Shown here: positions 31,315 to 42,300 of the stretch, in pieces
How positions within the stretch are numbered: the stretch's first letter is position 1
Layout: the number at the start of each line of letters is the position of its first letter
Source: Lineus longissimus
Taxonomy: Eukaryota; Nemertea; Pilidiophora; Heteronemertea; Lineidae
Assembly: GCF_910592395.1 (NCBI RefSeq)
Contig: NC_088312.1
Coordinates: 14,735,292-14,799,291, forward strand
Direction: 5' to 3'
DNA length: 64,000 nt
Notes under the pieces: model-generated
What the model saw: the letters and a program-made list of their open reading frames with translations, nothing else
What the model was told of the DNA's origin: nothing
The model's database searches: none
Position numbers and translations under genes: made by a program

Positions 31315-33849
31315 GACAGTATTCCATTCCACACGCCACTCAGTTACTCGACTGCTAAGCAAGTTTAGTTGGGGATGGGGGGGGGGGGGAGTATGCTGTC
31401 TTGAATTTGTCCAATCTATATCTTTCCCATGAATGAGTCTGTGTCTTCTCTTTTGGTCAGTGCGAGGATGTTTTGGGCCAATGTATACTTGTAGGTCAAC
31501 TTTGACATTGGATGAAATCAGGCAACATTCTTGGCCATTTTATTTGAGCATCCGAAATTCTATATTTTCATGTCGATCATATCAGTGGATGAGTGGTTTT
31601 GAACAATATAGAGACCAAGTTTGATGATGCATTAGGTCTATATCTGCATCAGTGTGCTATCAAAATTATGTTCAACAAAATGTGTCAGTGTCTCCTAGAT
31701 CAAGGTAAAGGTGTAGGCCTATAATGATTTGGCAATAAAGCCTGGACTGGATGGTGAGAAGACTTGGAAGCTATAGAACTGCCCTTAAAAAAGCAATGTG
31801 TGTTAATTTCTAAGTTCAGGTGTTTTTCATGTATGATAAAATTGTAGTTTTGGTGTATGGACTGTTTTGGCGAATTTGCTGTTGCCAAACTCGAGGTCTG
31901 TATGAACTATGATTCTAATTAATAAAACATTGTTTATCTCACCTTCTAGTCTTTCTCAATCTTTAATCCACTCTGGTTCAGGTTAGTCTGGCCGTGTGGT
32001 CCTACTCCTAGTGCCTCCCGACACGTAGAGATATAGTTCAATATATTTATGATAACGATCCTATAGAAAACGAAATCACTTCCCCGGATCCCTCCAGGGT
32101 TTCAAACAAACGATAAATCCAATTAGTGGAATAGATTGTTGACGAAATTAATATATAATGCACCACACGCGCGCACACGAAATCACATAACCCCGGGGTT
32201 TTTCTATAAATCAATAAAAGTCCTACACGATGATCGAACTTGTGCGGCGAAAGTCATGACACGGAACAATGACAAAAGTCTTCACAGAAACACAAGAGAA
32301 ACGTTGAGAATACGGTAAGAGCAACTTGCGCTACACGAGGTATATCGTCAGTCAATTAGGAACGCGGTAACTCGGGTAAGATTCCGCGAATCAGATGCGA
32401 AAAAGGCCGATTGCCCACAAATAAAGTCGTAACTGCATGAAAGTTCTAGCGAGATCCAGTCTATACGCGACACCTCCTAATCCTCTATACACTCCTACGT
32501 CTGAACATCTAGACTATAACTCCATAAATCCTTCCGAAATAGCAAAAACCACGAATTCTTGGAGTATAAATCCAACCAAAAAATGTCAACCGCGATTATC
32601 ATTTTCCTACTCAATCAACCTCTTTCCGGCCTTGCCAGGACTCTCTCTTTTGGCCACGCTGTCTTCGGCTCCGTGCCAACATGGACAAACACCATTATGT
32701 ATATATAGCTGTAATATTTTTGCCTAAAAACATTCAAATGTATTGATAAATTTGAACAAGCTGGAAACAAGTCTGAGAAACAAAAGCAGCCTCGGCATGT
32801 GGATCAGAAATAGGAATTCCCTAGTTTTAACACTGGTGTTTACACCTGTGCTGACTTAACCTGGTGTTTTGAATAACCACCAATGGTGACACTAGTGTAA
32901 CAGCAGTGTCGACTCCTGACAGCAGGTCTCGCCTTATCTCAGCAGCTAATTCCAATGCAGTGCCAGGAAATATTCCGAGAAGGCCAACATGTCGAGCGCT
33001 AAAGAATGTTGATAAGCTGATTGCCTAATTGCAATTCTTTTGGACAAAATCTATGAATTTGGACACATAAAACCTCAATCACAAGTGAAGTAAATGTTGA
33101 TCAAATGAAATGATTCAAACGCCAAATAAAAAATAATGAAATAAAGTTTTTATTGAAATATTTTCATGATTGATTGATAAAATACTTTTGATGCAATCGC
33201 AGGTTGAAGTCAGCATGATTTTGCTAATTCAAGGCCCGATTAACATTAAGGATCATCTCAAAATTCATTGATGCCCCAAAAGACGAAAGTATTTCGTCTC
33301 TCTCTGGGCCCCCTTCCCCCCCCCCCCCCCCCCGAAAGACTAAAAGATCGGATGTCAAGGTTTCATTACTCAAAAATGAATGGAATAGATCTATCTGTGC
33401 CTACAAATTACAAATGTATACAGAAATGCTAATAAAAACGTTAATGACAGAAGTGCACTCGTAAAACTATCATAATTTGAGGAGTTGGCAGAAACTACTA
33501 TTGGGTCAGCTGAATCGTGGTATTTTTATTCTTATTCTTTATCTGGTACCACCAAAGATTTGCGATATCACCTATAACGACTCCGATGTCCTTTTAATGT
33601 TTTCTTTATTAAACTATCAGAATCATCACGTAAACTGAAAATACAAATACAACAACAGTATAAGACAAAGTCACATCCTAAGAAATGGTCCTTATTGAAA
33701 CTCACAGTAAGGTGCTGCCACCTATACTAACTTGACAGAACCAAAAAGAACTTCCAGTATGAAGACAAACATTAAGGACAACCGAAAACGTCCTCAAAAA
33801 TTACAAGCAACCAATATAGGCTAGCAAAGATGCAAAAAGAGCTACAGCG
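31315..33849. other. 3' flank and intergenic sequence, no gene recognised
   Basis: Includes the polyadenylation signals of the preceding gene, a run of 11 or more G near 31380 and a run of about 17 C near 33320. No protein-family similarity was seen on either strand. Confidence 0.4.
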
Positions 33850-34345
33850 CTCGTATACTATTGACATACCGGACAAAATTACCAAAAACAAGTCTATAAC
33901 TATGCCCCTTATCTAACATTACGAAGTGCGGCTTCCTGCGGCACGAACCGAATGTCACGTGGCGTATGCGAGACATTTTCCTCCGATAAGAAAGATGAAA
34001 TTCTAATGTATTACTCGTACTCAAAGGTAGCCACCAGCAGTTCTAGTATGTCTTGATATAATATTGCATAGATTTACCTCAAAATCTGGACCTGTCTTGT
34101 CAAGAATAGGTTAAATTAACCACCAAAAGGTCCGTAAAAATAAAACAAGTGTTTTCTGTCAAAAAGTCTATTGCGAAGCGACAATAACCAAATTATACTG
34201 AATGTCCCTAAAAATAAACCGCTATATAATGCGCCGAAGACAAAAAACCTAATCACAACCAACGGTTGTTACACCGACCCCCCTAATTACGGAGATAAAA
34301 TATATTGTTCGGAGTTATTAGCAATCCTATAAATGTCACAACAGT

Positions 34346-34963
34346 CTAAACTTCCAACAATGTCACAACCTTTGTGACCGGACGCACAAACACAGAGGTT
34401 TTCGTTTTCACATGAACCACACGAACTAGTCCCTTGTCGTCCTCATTGACCTGAATGATCCTTCCCATCAGCCACTGGTTCCTTGGAGTATTGTCCGTAA
34501 TCAAGACAATGTCATTGACAGACATATTTCTGCGCGGTTGCAGCCATTTCTGTCTTTCTTGGAGCAACAAGACATATTCCTGTCTCCATCTTCGCCAGAA
34601 AACCTCCGTGAGATGCTGAATCTGACGCCATCTTTGCCTTACATACAAATCCTTCTTAACAAACTCCCCTGGAGGCAACTCTGGATCCGTCTGAAGAATC
34701 AGCGAGTGATTTGGAGTCGGCGCTTCTGACTCATTCGGGTCGTCTGATGCCACTGTAATTGGCCTACTATTGATTATTGACTCTACTTCACAAAATAGAG
34801 TCTGTAATCCCTCGTCATCAGTTCTAACAGTCTGTTCTTTCATGACACCGTAAAGAACTTTCCTAGTAACCCTGATAAGTCGTTCCCACACGCCGCCATG
34901 ATGCGAGGCAGTGGGCGCATTGAACACGCACTCAATGCCCTCCTGTTGAAGTGTTGCATGCAT
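34346..34963 (-). pseudogene. BEL copy A integrase, C-terminal half
   Basis: A 205-codon frame covering the integrase Glu region (SHHGGVWERLIRVTRKVLYG), the INSRPITVASDD segment, the conserved WRQIQHLTEVFWRRWRQEYV helix and the C-terminal VNDIVLITDNTPRNQW and RPVTKVVTLLE motifs. Between 34963 and 35194 the core (SCINAIRRFIARRG, then SDNGTN followed by a stop) is in other frames, so at least two frameshifts and one stop separate it from the upstream part. Confidence 0.85.
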
Positions 34964-35193
34964 TTATCCTGGTTCCACTCATGCAGCGCCCTCTTTAATT
35001 CGGCCTTGGCACCCACTTAGTTAGTACCATTGTCTGAACGTAACCATTTCACTGATCCTCGCCTGGCAATAAAACGTCTTATTGCATTGATACAAGAACT
35101 CATATCCAATGAACTAGCTAATTCAAGATGTACTCCTCTCGTTACAAAGCACGTGAACAGGACTCCATACCGTTTGATTGTAGTATTCCGTCC

Positions 35194-36945
35194 TCATTTT
35201 ATCTCAAATGGTCCGAAGTAATCCATGCCGGAACGGGTAAATGCTTTCTCACCACCCATAAGTCTTTGAACAGGTAACTCTGCCATCTTCTGCTCACCTA
35301 CTTTTGCTCTGTAGCGCCTACAGATGACACACCTTGCAATCATTGTCCCTATGAGTTTGGTTCCTCTAGCCACCCAGTACCTTTTCCGAAATACAAACAG
35401 AACCATATTGCGCCCCACATGCCCATGGGTCCTATGGAGTTCCTCTAACATGAGTTTAGGCACCACAGATTGTCTCGGCAGAAGAATGGGATGTTTAGTC
35501 TCTACAGGTATAGTAGCTCTAGCCAGACGTCCACCAACTCTGATCAGACCCAGGTCATCTCGAAACGGGTCTAATTTTTGAATGCTTGCCCCCTTAACTT
35601 TCATATCCTCAACTAGGAATCTTTCTTGTTCGAAACGTACTATTGCCATCTCAGCTCTATTCAGCTCATCCATCGTCAATCTCTTGGTACCCTTGGTAAC
35701 ATCATCAGTATTCAAACAAGTCTCACCAGGTTTGGGGTGTTTTCCTCGGAAAACTCTTTGCGCTCGAATTACCCATGCCACAATTCTTCTCAGTTTACTC
35801 CAACTAGAAAATCTGCTGAAGAGAGTGTCTACAGTAGTATGAGCTTCACTTACTACTGTGGTTGCTGCACTGACCCTTTTGAGCTCTGGGTCATCTATAG
35901 GTAAACTACTCGACAGTTCTGTCCTTGGCCACTCTGATTCATCTTTCTGCCACATTTGTGTGCCAGCCTCGTTTTTCAGACTAAGGCCCCTTGATGCAGC
36001 ATCTGCAGGGTTCTCCCTTGTGGAAACATAGCTCCACTGACCTGGTTCGCTTCCTTCATGGATGATTGTCAGTGTATTGGCCACAAATGTGTGAAAACGG
36101 GTAGCTGAGTTGCGAATGTAGCGCAACACTGACATGCTATCAGTCCAATACCTAATGTCATGAAAGTTGTAATCCATCTGCTGGATTATCAGATGGCCGA
36201 ACTTTACTGCAGTAGCGGCTGCAGTAAGCTCCATGCGCGGTATCGTAATCTTTTTTAGCGGCGCGACTCTTGCTTTGCCCATCAGAAGCTCACAGTTGAT
36301 TTGTCCTCCAGTATTAACCATCCTAACGTATGCAGCAATGCCATAGCCCTGGGTACTAGCGTCCGCGAACACATGTAATTGGCACAATGTAACATTTTCG
36401 AAACCCAATGGCTTTAGGCATCTTGGTATTGCCAATTTTTCTAACACTGTTAACTCTTCTACCCAACTTAGCCATTTTTGAAGCTCGCTGTCAGGAATTG
36501 AATCATCCCATCCCACCTGCTCCTTACACAGTGTCTGCAGTATTATCCTAGCAGGTAGAATGAAAGGCGCAGCTATTCCTAATGGATCAAATACCGAACT
36601 GATCAACGATAACATGCCTCGGTGTGTTGCTGGCTTCTCATTTAACAAAGTCTGGAAACCTAAAGTGTCCTCCTCAACCGACCAAACAACACCAAGCGCC
36701 GTTTCTACTGGGAGATCATCTCCTTCAAAGCTCAGCTGTAGCGACTTTGCTCTCTCTTGTAATGGGACTGATTGGTTCACTTCAACACTATTGCTCAAAA
36801 CCTTGGTAATACACCCCATGGTGGGGTATATACCATACACGACCTGGCTCTCCTTGCTTGGAATCTGGCTCGACCTTGACTGCATACTGCATGTCGATAA
36901 TGTTCTGCATAAAATTACAATAGTCAACGTTAAACTTGTAGTCAT
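35194..36945 (-). pseudogene. BEL copy A pol: RT thumb, RNase H, integrase N-terminus
   Basis: About 550 codons of BEL pol. Upstream, in another frame (36788-36958), lies the RT start GRVWYIPHHGVY. Then the sequence jumps to SNSVEVNQSVPLQERAKSL, so roughly 200 residues including the catalytic box are deleted. RNase H motifs FADASTQGYGIAAY, IPRMELTAAA, YWTDSMSVLRYI and ENPADAASRG are intact. The integrase zinc finger (H-x4-H, C-x2-C: HRTHGHVGRN, CVICRRY) and the first catalytic Asp (GMDYFGPFEIK) are present. The coding break at 35194 leads into the frameshifted core. Confidence 0.87.
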
Positions 36946-36948
36946 TCA

Positions 36949-37473
36949 TCATACGTCTGCGCACTGATTTAAGGTCACGTGTTGGTCTTGTTTTGCGAAT
37001 GCAACACATCCGATTGCTGATTTTGGACACGCGTCACAGAAAATGATTATCTGTAATGGTTTGCTGTTGTCGCCTCCGAGCCAGCGTGGAAAGTGTACGG
37101 TGTGTACCAAATTCAAGGATGCCTGAATATCCTGCCAAAGCTGAGTGTCCTCCTGCGAGAGTTGATCATCCCATCCTTTGTTATTTTGCCATAACCTGTT
37201 TACGTAAGCCTTGGCGGGTACTATCAGAGGGCCGAGAAGCCCGAGTGGATCGAAAACTGATGCTGTCTGGGAGGTTACAACACGCTTAGTAAGAGGTTGT
37301 TGTGATCCATTGACTTTTTTGGTAATGTTTATGGTGTCTGCACTTGTGTCCCATTTAAGTCCCAGTATATTTACAATCTCGGAACCTGTGTGTAACTCAT
37401 CAGACTTGGCCTGTTCATTCAAAACAGGTGCATTGCTAGACCATTGGCGAAGGGTGAATGACCAGTCATTCAT
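36949..37473 (-). pseudogene. BEL copy B RT thumb and RNase H start
   Basis: A 174-codon frame with the RT C-terminal part (FTLRQWSSNAPVLNE, VNILGLKWDTSADT), the BEL motif VFDPLGLLGPLIVPAKAY and the start of RNase H (IIFCDACPKSAIGCVAFA). It breaks off near 36958 where copy A begins. A frameshift at about 37470 separates it from the upstream RT palm. Confidence 0.83.
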
Positions 37474-38666
37474 GAACTTATGTAATATTCCATTGCTTCT
37501 GGAACTGTGTCTACTCCTGTGAGCAGATTATCCACATACATTTTCTCAAGCATATCCTTTGCAATAGGTGAATCATAGGCACTGAGGTGCTTATACAGAG
37601 TTATGGCTAGAGCAAAAGGACTGGATACGTTGCCGAAAATGACGGTGTTGCAATGATATGGCACAATGTCTTTTGTGACGTCATTGTCGCGATACCACAA
37701 GAATTTGACGTATTTTCGGTCTGATTCTAGCAATCGTACCGAAAGAAAGGCCCTGGCAATATCTGCAGATAGTCCGATTCGTTTTGTGCGAAATTTCCAC
37801 AAAAGATTTGTCAGATCATGTAGCATGTTCGGTCCCTCATGAAGGCATGAATTGAGGGATGGTGATCCGCTACTAGCGTCGAAAACAATCCTTAGTGGGG
37901 TAGTTGTGCTGTCACGTAACACTGGAAAATGTGGCAGAAAGTAACCATCTGTATCTGCTTGTTGATGTTCAGGAATTTCTGACACATACCCTTTGGCAAT
38001 GTTCTCATGCATGACTTTTACATATGCATCAACTAGTTGTAATTTTTTCAGCCTACCCATGACTTGTTGTATCCTTGTTTGACAGTTGTTGAAATTGTTT
38101 GGTAACTCTGGGTGATCTGGTCTCCATGGGAGCGGGACGTAGTATTTTCCTTCTTTGAATTGGACATTTTTGAGATATGCTTGTTTGAAATTTTCTTCAA
38201 ATTCTCGATCGCTCACATCGTTGTTTGAAACTATGTTATTTCTCAAATACTCTTCAAGTATGTTGATTTCATTGTCATTGTCATTATCAGGATTTGTTTC
38301 ACTGGAACTGGCGGTGGCAACATGGACCTGTTTCACATGTAATGAAACGAAACAACCTAAGTTTGAAAATTGAACCATGGGCCCGTGGCCCTTAATGACC
38401 TTGTTCTCTAAGAAAAGGTAGGCGTAATCACACCCTATGAGAATGTCTACTGTGAACCAAGTGTCTTTGAAGTCATTTGCAAGTTGTAAATCATGAATAT
38501 AGGTGTGTTCTAAACACGCTTCCCATCCGTTTTGATGAATCGGTTTGACGATTTCGTCTCTGATCATAACTTCAATGCATTTCTTACCTTCTTTGGTCTC
38601 TATTCCTACTTTAGTGATTTCGTACTACTTTCGTATTTCCCCTTATCCCGTGCACGGTTAGGGTGG
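36959..38666 (-). mobile_element. BEL/Pao retrotransposon B, 3' portion (RT to RNase H start)
   Basis: Copy B runs on the minus strand from about 46392 to 36959 and is split by copy C. This left portion carries protease end, RT and the first part of RNase H, then stops abruptly at copy A; integrase and 3' LTR are lost. It rejoins 44857-46392 across the 5-bp duplication GGTGG. Confidence 0.8.
37470..38567 (-). pseudogene. BEL copy B pol: protease end and RT palm
   Basis: A 365-codon frame. It starts in the protease-to-RT linker (DILIGCDYAYLF, KGHGPMVQFSNLG) and contains the RT motifs YFLPHFPVLRDSTTTPLRIV, LSADIARAFLSV, VIFGNVSSPF and the catalytic box MYVDNLLTG. The box is YVDN as in element F, so B and F belong to the same BEL lineage, distinct from copy C (YVDD). 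The N-terminal link to the protease (38567-38666) is frameshifted. Confidence 0.86.
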
Positions 38667-39058
38667 TGTGGGTGGCTTAGCCTTCAAACTCAGGGATGAA
38701 CACACGGAAGACGATAAAAAGGTGTGTTAAAGTGGGGTCTTTAATATCGAGTCCAACATAAACATCTGCTTTGAGCTTCTGGCATCATCGAGTAGGGTTC
38801 GTTGGTCTGATCTGCATAAAAGAACAATTGGTCTGAATATCTGATCGAAACTGATAGTCCAAATCACAGATAGCGAAATACGGATTCTTACTCACACGTT
38901 TGTGCCCCTTTCATATCCCTTAGTCCTAGTTTAGGGGTCAAAATCTAAAGTTCAATCATCTCCTCATCACACGGTGATCTGTCGTGAATGCAGTGTCTTA
39001 GCGCATTAAAGCATTAGGTACACGTGAGTGTGCGGTTCCTAACGGGGGTCCACTAACA
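38667..39058 (-). repeat. 3' LTR of BEL copy C
   Basis: 392 bp, identical by eye to the 5' LTR at 44465-44856. It starts TGTTAGTGGACC in element orientation. Confidence 0.94.
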
Positions 39059-39355
39059 CCGGCCCCTTAAATCCGACTGCGTTTGGATTTACAAGTCCAA
39101 AAGAGTGTACGAAGACTAGTAACTAACTATATTTAACGGGTCCTCTAAATAGAATATTAACGCGAACTATGAAACACATAAAAAAGAAATCTCCTGAACT
39201 TAATAGCGCATCTGATTTTGCTCATCAACACAACTAGAACTCCTTGAATTTTCAGTCCAAAGAATTAATGCGATAGTACACGTTAGGTTCTAAAGCGCAA
39301 CGAACGAAGTAATCGAATTCTACACAAAGTCACTGTATCTTTCCATAACCTGAAC

Positions 39356-42300
39356 TTAGTCCTCTGCTTCTAGCAGTTTGGCTAACTTGGTGATTGGTCT
39401 ACGGTAGGTTCCATTCTGAGTGCGAACTTCACATGATCTAACATGACCGTCACTTCCTTTGTGAATGTTCACGATCCTACCAACTGGCCAATAGGCTCTA
39501 CCAACTGAAGTGTCCTGTAGCACAACGATATCGTCCTGTTGCAGGTCTGATTTTGCATCCTGCCACTTGTTTCGCTCCTGCAATGATGAAACATACAGTT
39601 TGTTAAACTGCTTCCAGATTTGGTCAGTCACGTAATTCACGCGTTTCCATCTTCCTCGGTACATGTCACTTTCCTCAGTTACACTAGTGTCTGTTTCCAC
39701 CGTGTTCAATCCCATTAAATGATTCGGAGTTATTGCGACGACCGAAGTGTCAGCAGCGCTGCATGCGGTTAGTGGTCTGCTATTCATGATCCACTCTGCT
39801 TTCACCATAACTGTCTGCATCTCCTCCTCATCCAATCGTTGTTTGTTCATTAGTCCATATAGAATCTTTCTGACCGATCTTATCTGCCGTTCATAGTGTC
39901 CTCCAAAGTGACTTGCAAGAGGGGGGTTAAATTCCCAGTCAATCTCCTCCTTTGCTAGTTTTTCTTGGAGCCGCAACTCCTTGTTCAATTTAAGTAAGTC
40001 CTGTTTCAGCTCCTTGGAAGCTCCAATCAAATTACTTCCTTTATTGGATCTGAGTTTCCTTGGTCTCCCCCGGCGGTTCGTGAATCGGCTGATTGCAAAG
40101 AGACACGACTGAGTGTCCAACTTTCGAGTCAGCTCCAAGTGAATGGCTCTAGTATAGTTGCATGAAAAGAGTACTCCGTACCGTTTGTACAAACGACCTG
40201 ATATCTTCACCTCCAACGGTCCGAAGTAGTCGACTCCCGAATTCTCGAAAGCTCTTGTGGCAGATATTCTGTCGATAGGTAGGTTTCCCATTTTCTGAGT
40301 CTGGAGTCTTGCTTGGTATTTCTTGCATAACACGCAATTCTTTAAAACCTGCTTGACAGCTACTGTGACTCCCGTGACCCAGTATCGTTCTCGCAGTGAT
40401 GAAATCACATGATTTCTTCCGACGTGGCCTTCCATCCAATGGATCCTGCGGATGAGTTTTCGGACCAATGGCTCTCCACCTGGCAGTATGATTGGTCGTC
40501 TTCCCTCATGTGGTAGCAGACTGTTGTTCAATCTTCCCCCGACGCGAAGTAAGCCATCTTTGTCGATCTCTGGGCATAACTTACGAATTTTGCTGCATCT
40601 TGGAGTTGTCAATTTCTCACGCAGACTCTGTAACTCCGCACTGTAGTACATTCGTTGAATGGTTCTCAGGACTGCAACCTTGGCATGAATTCTAGCATCA
40701 GCTGTTGAAACCTCATCCTCAGGGTTGAAAGGCTTCAGCATACACTGGACAAGGTTTAGGATCCTTTCCCAATCGGATAGTCTATTCAGTACTGAAATGG
40801 TGTGATCTGCTCCTTTGTCTGCTGCTGATTGTCCCTCTATGCGATTTACTGAAATCTCCTCAGGCAGTCGCAGGAACTCTGGCCCATGTTGCCATAGGCT
40901 TGATCTTAGATCCCGGGCTGTCCCGCCCCTTGATGCAATATCAGCTGGGTTTTCTCTGCCTTGTACATGCCTCCAATCCTCGACTCTGGTGAGAGTCAAA
41001 ATTGTCCCAACTCGGTTTCTGACAAAGACTGAGGTTTGAATGGTCTCATTTCGGAGGTATTCAAGGACAATCGTGCTATCTGTCCAATTAACACTTTTCT
41101 GCAGCGGTAGTCGTAGTTCTTTCTTCAACTTTGCAGTAGTTTTTGCTCCCAGCGTAGCTGCAACCAACTCCGCTCTTGGCATGGTTTCTCCTTTTTGCGG
41201 ATTTACTCTGGATCTAGCGTAGATCAGCTTGGAGTCAATCTCATCCTCACTCTGGGTGCTAATGTAAGCTGCTACACCATGTGCTCTTTCGGATGCATCG
41301 CCGAACACGTGTAGCTGATGTTCATCGTGTGGTCCAGGTGTATAAGTCGTCATACATCTCTCAAACTCTATCTCCGTGACTGCATGAGTTCCATCTCTCC
41401 AGTTGATCCACTTTCGAAGTTCATCTTCTGGTACAGGGTCATCCCAATTTAGCTTCAGCCTTGACAGGTTCTGTACAATCAATCTACAGTTGAGTATCCA
41501 TGGTGACACCAACCCCAACGGATCAAACAGCTTCGTCATGTTTGACAAAAGCTCGCGTCTGGTTTTAACTTCCTTAAGATCTGGAGCTCGGTAAGACAAC
41601 TTGTCACTCTCAGGCTTCCAGTTCATACCAAGTGTTGGCAACTCTTTACAATCTTCTGTTAGGCTAATTTCACTCCCAATTTCAACGTGGCGATCCTGCG
41701 GTATACAGTTGATGATCTCTGGATGATTACTGGCATATTTTCTCAACAGGAATCCTGAGCGTTGGCATGTCTCGTCAACACATTTAACGTGTTTTACTGC
41801 CCTTTCAGTGTCTATGAAGCTGTCGAGATGATCATCAACGTAAAATGTCTGTTTAGCAGCGATACAACTCTCTCTTGTTCTGTCATCAGCCTGTTCTTCC
41901 AACCCGTGGTTCAACGCATGGCATGCTATGGCTGGTGAAGGTTTCGATCCGAAAGGATGTACTGTCCACCTCCAATCTTCAATCTGGCCTTGGTCATCGA
42001 CCCATAAAAATCGGTACCAATTTCGATCTTCTGGCGGTACTTGTATCTGGTGGAACATGGCTTGAATGTCACTGCTAACGGCAACTGGGTACTCTCTGAA
42101 CCTTAGTAGTACTCCGTCTAGCCTGTTTGTCAGGTCTGGCCCTTTCATCAACAGGTTGTTGATTGAAATTCCATCAATTTCAGCTGAACCATCAAACACG
42201 ATTCGCAACTTGGACTGCTTTCTCTCGCTGATTACACCATGATGTGGTAGATACCATCTGATTTTTACATCAGGTTCATTCTCTGGAACACGTTCGATGT

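Larger units (their letters stand above)
33850..36958 (-). mobile_element. BEL/Pao retrotransposon A, 5'-truncated and internally deleted
   Basis: The minus-strand pol remnant ends at 34346. Downstream of it, a polypurine-like TTAGGGGGGTCGG abuts TGTAACAACCG at 34273, the probable start of the 3' LTR (the LTR then occupies part of 33850-34273, far end undetermined). Gag, protease and the RT catalytic core are missing. It abuts copy B at about 36958 without a recognisable 5' LTR. Confidence 0.75.
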
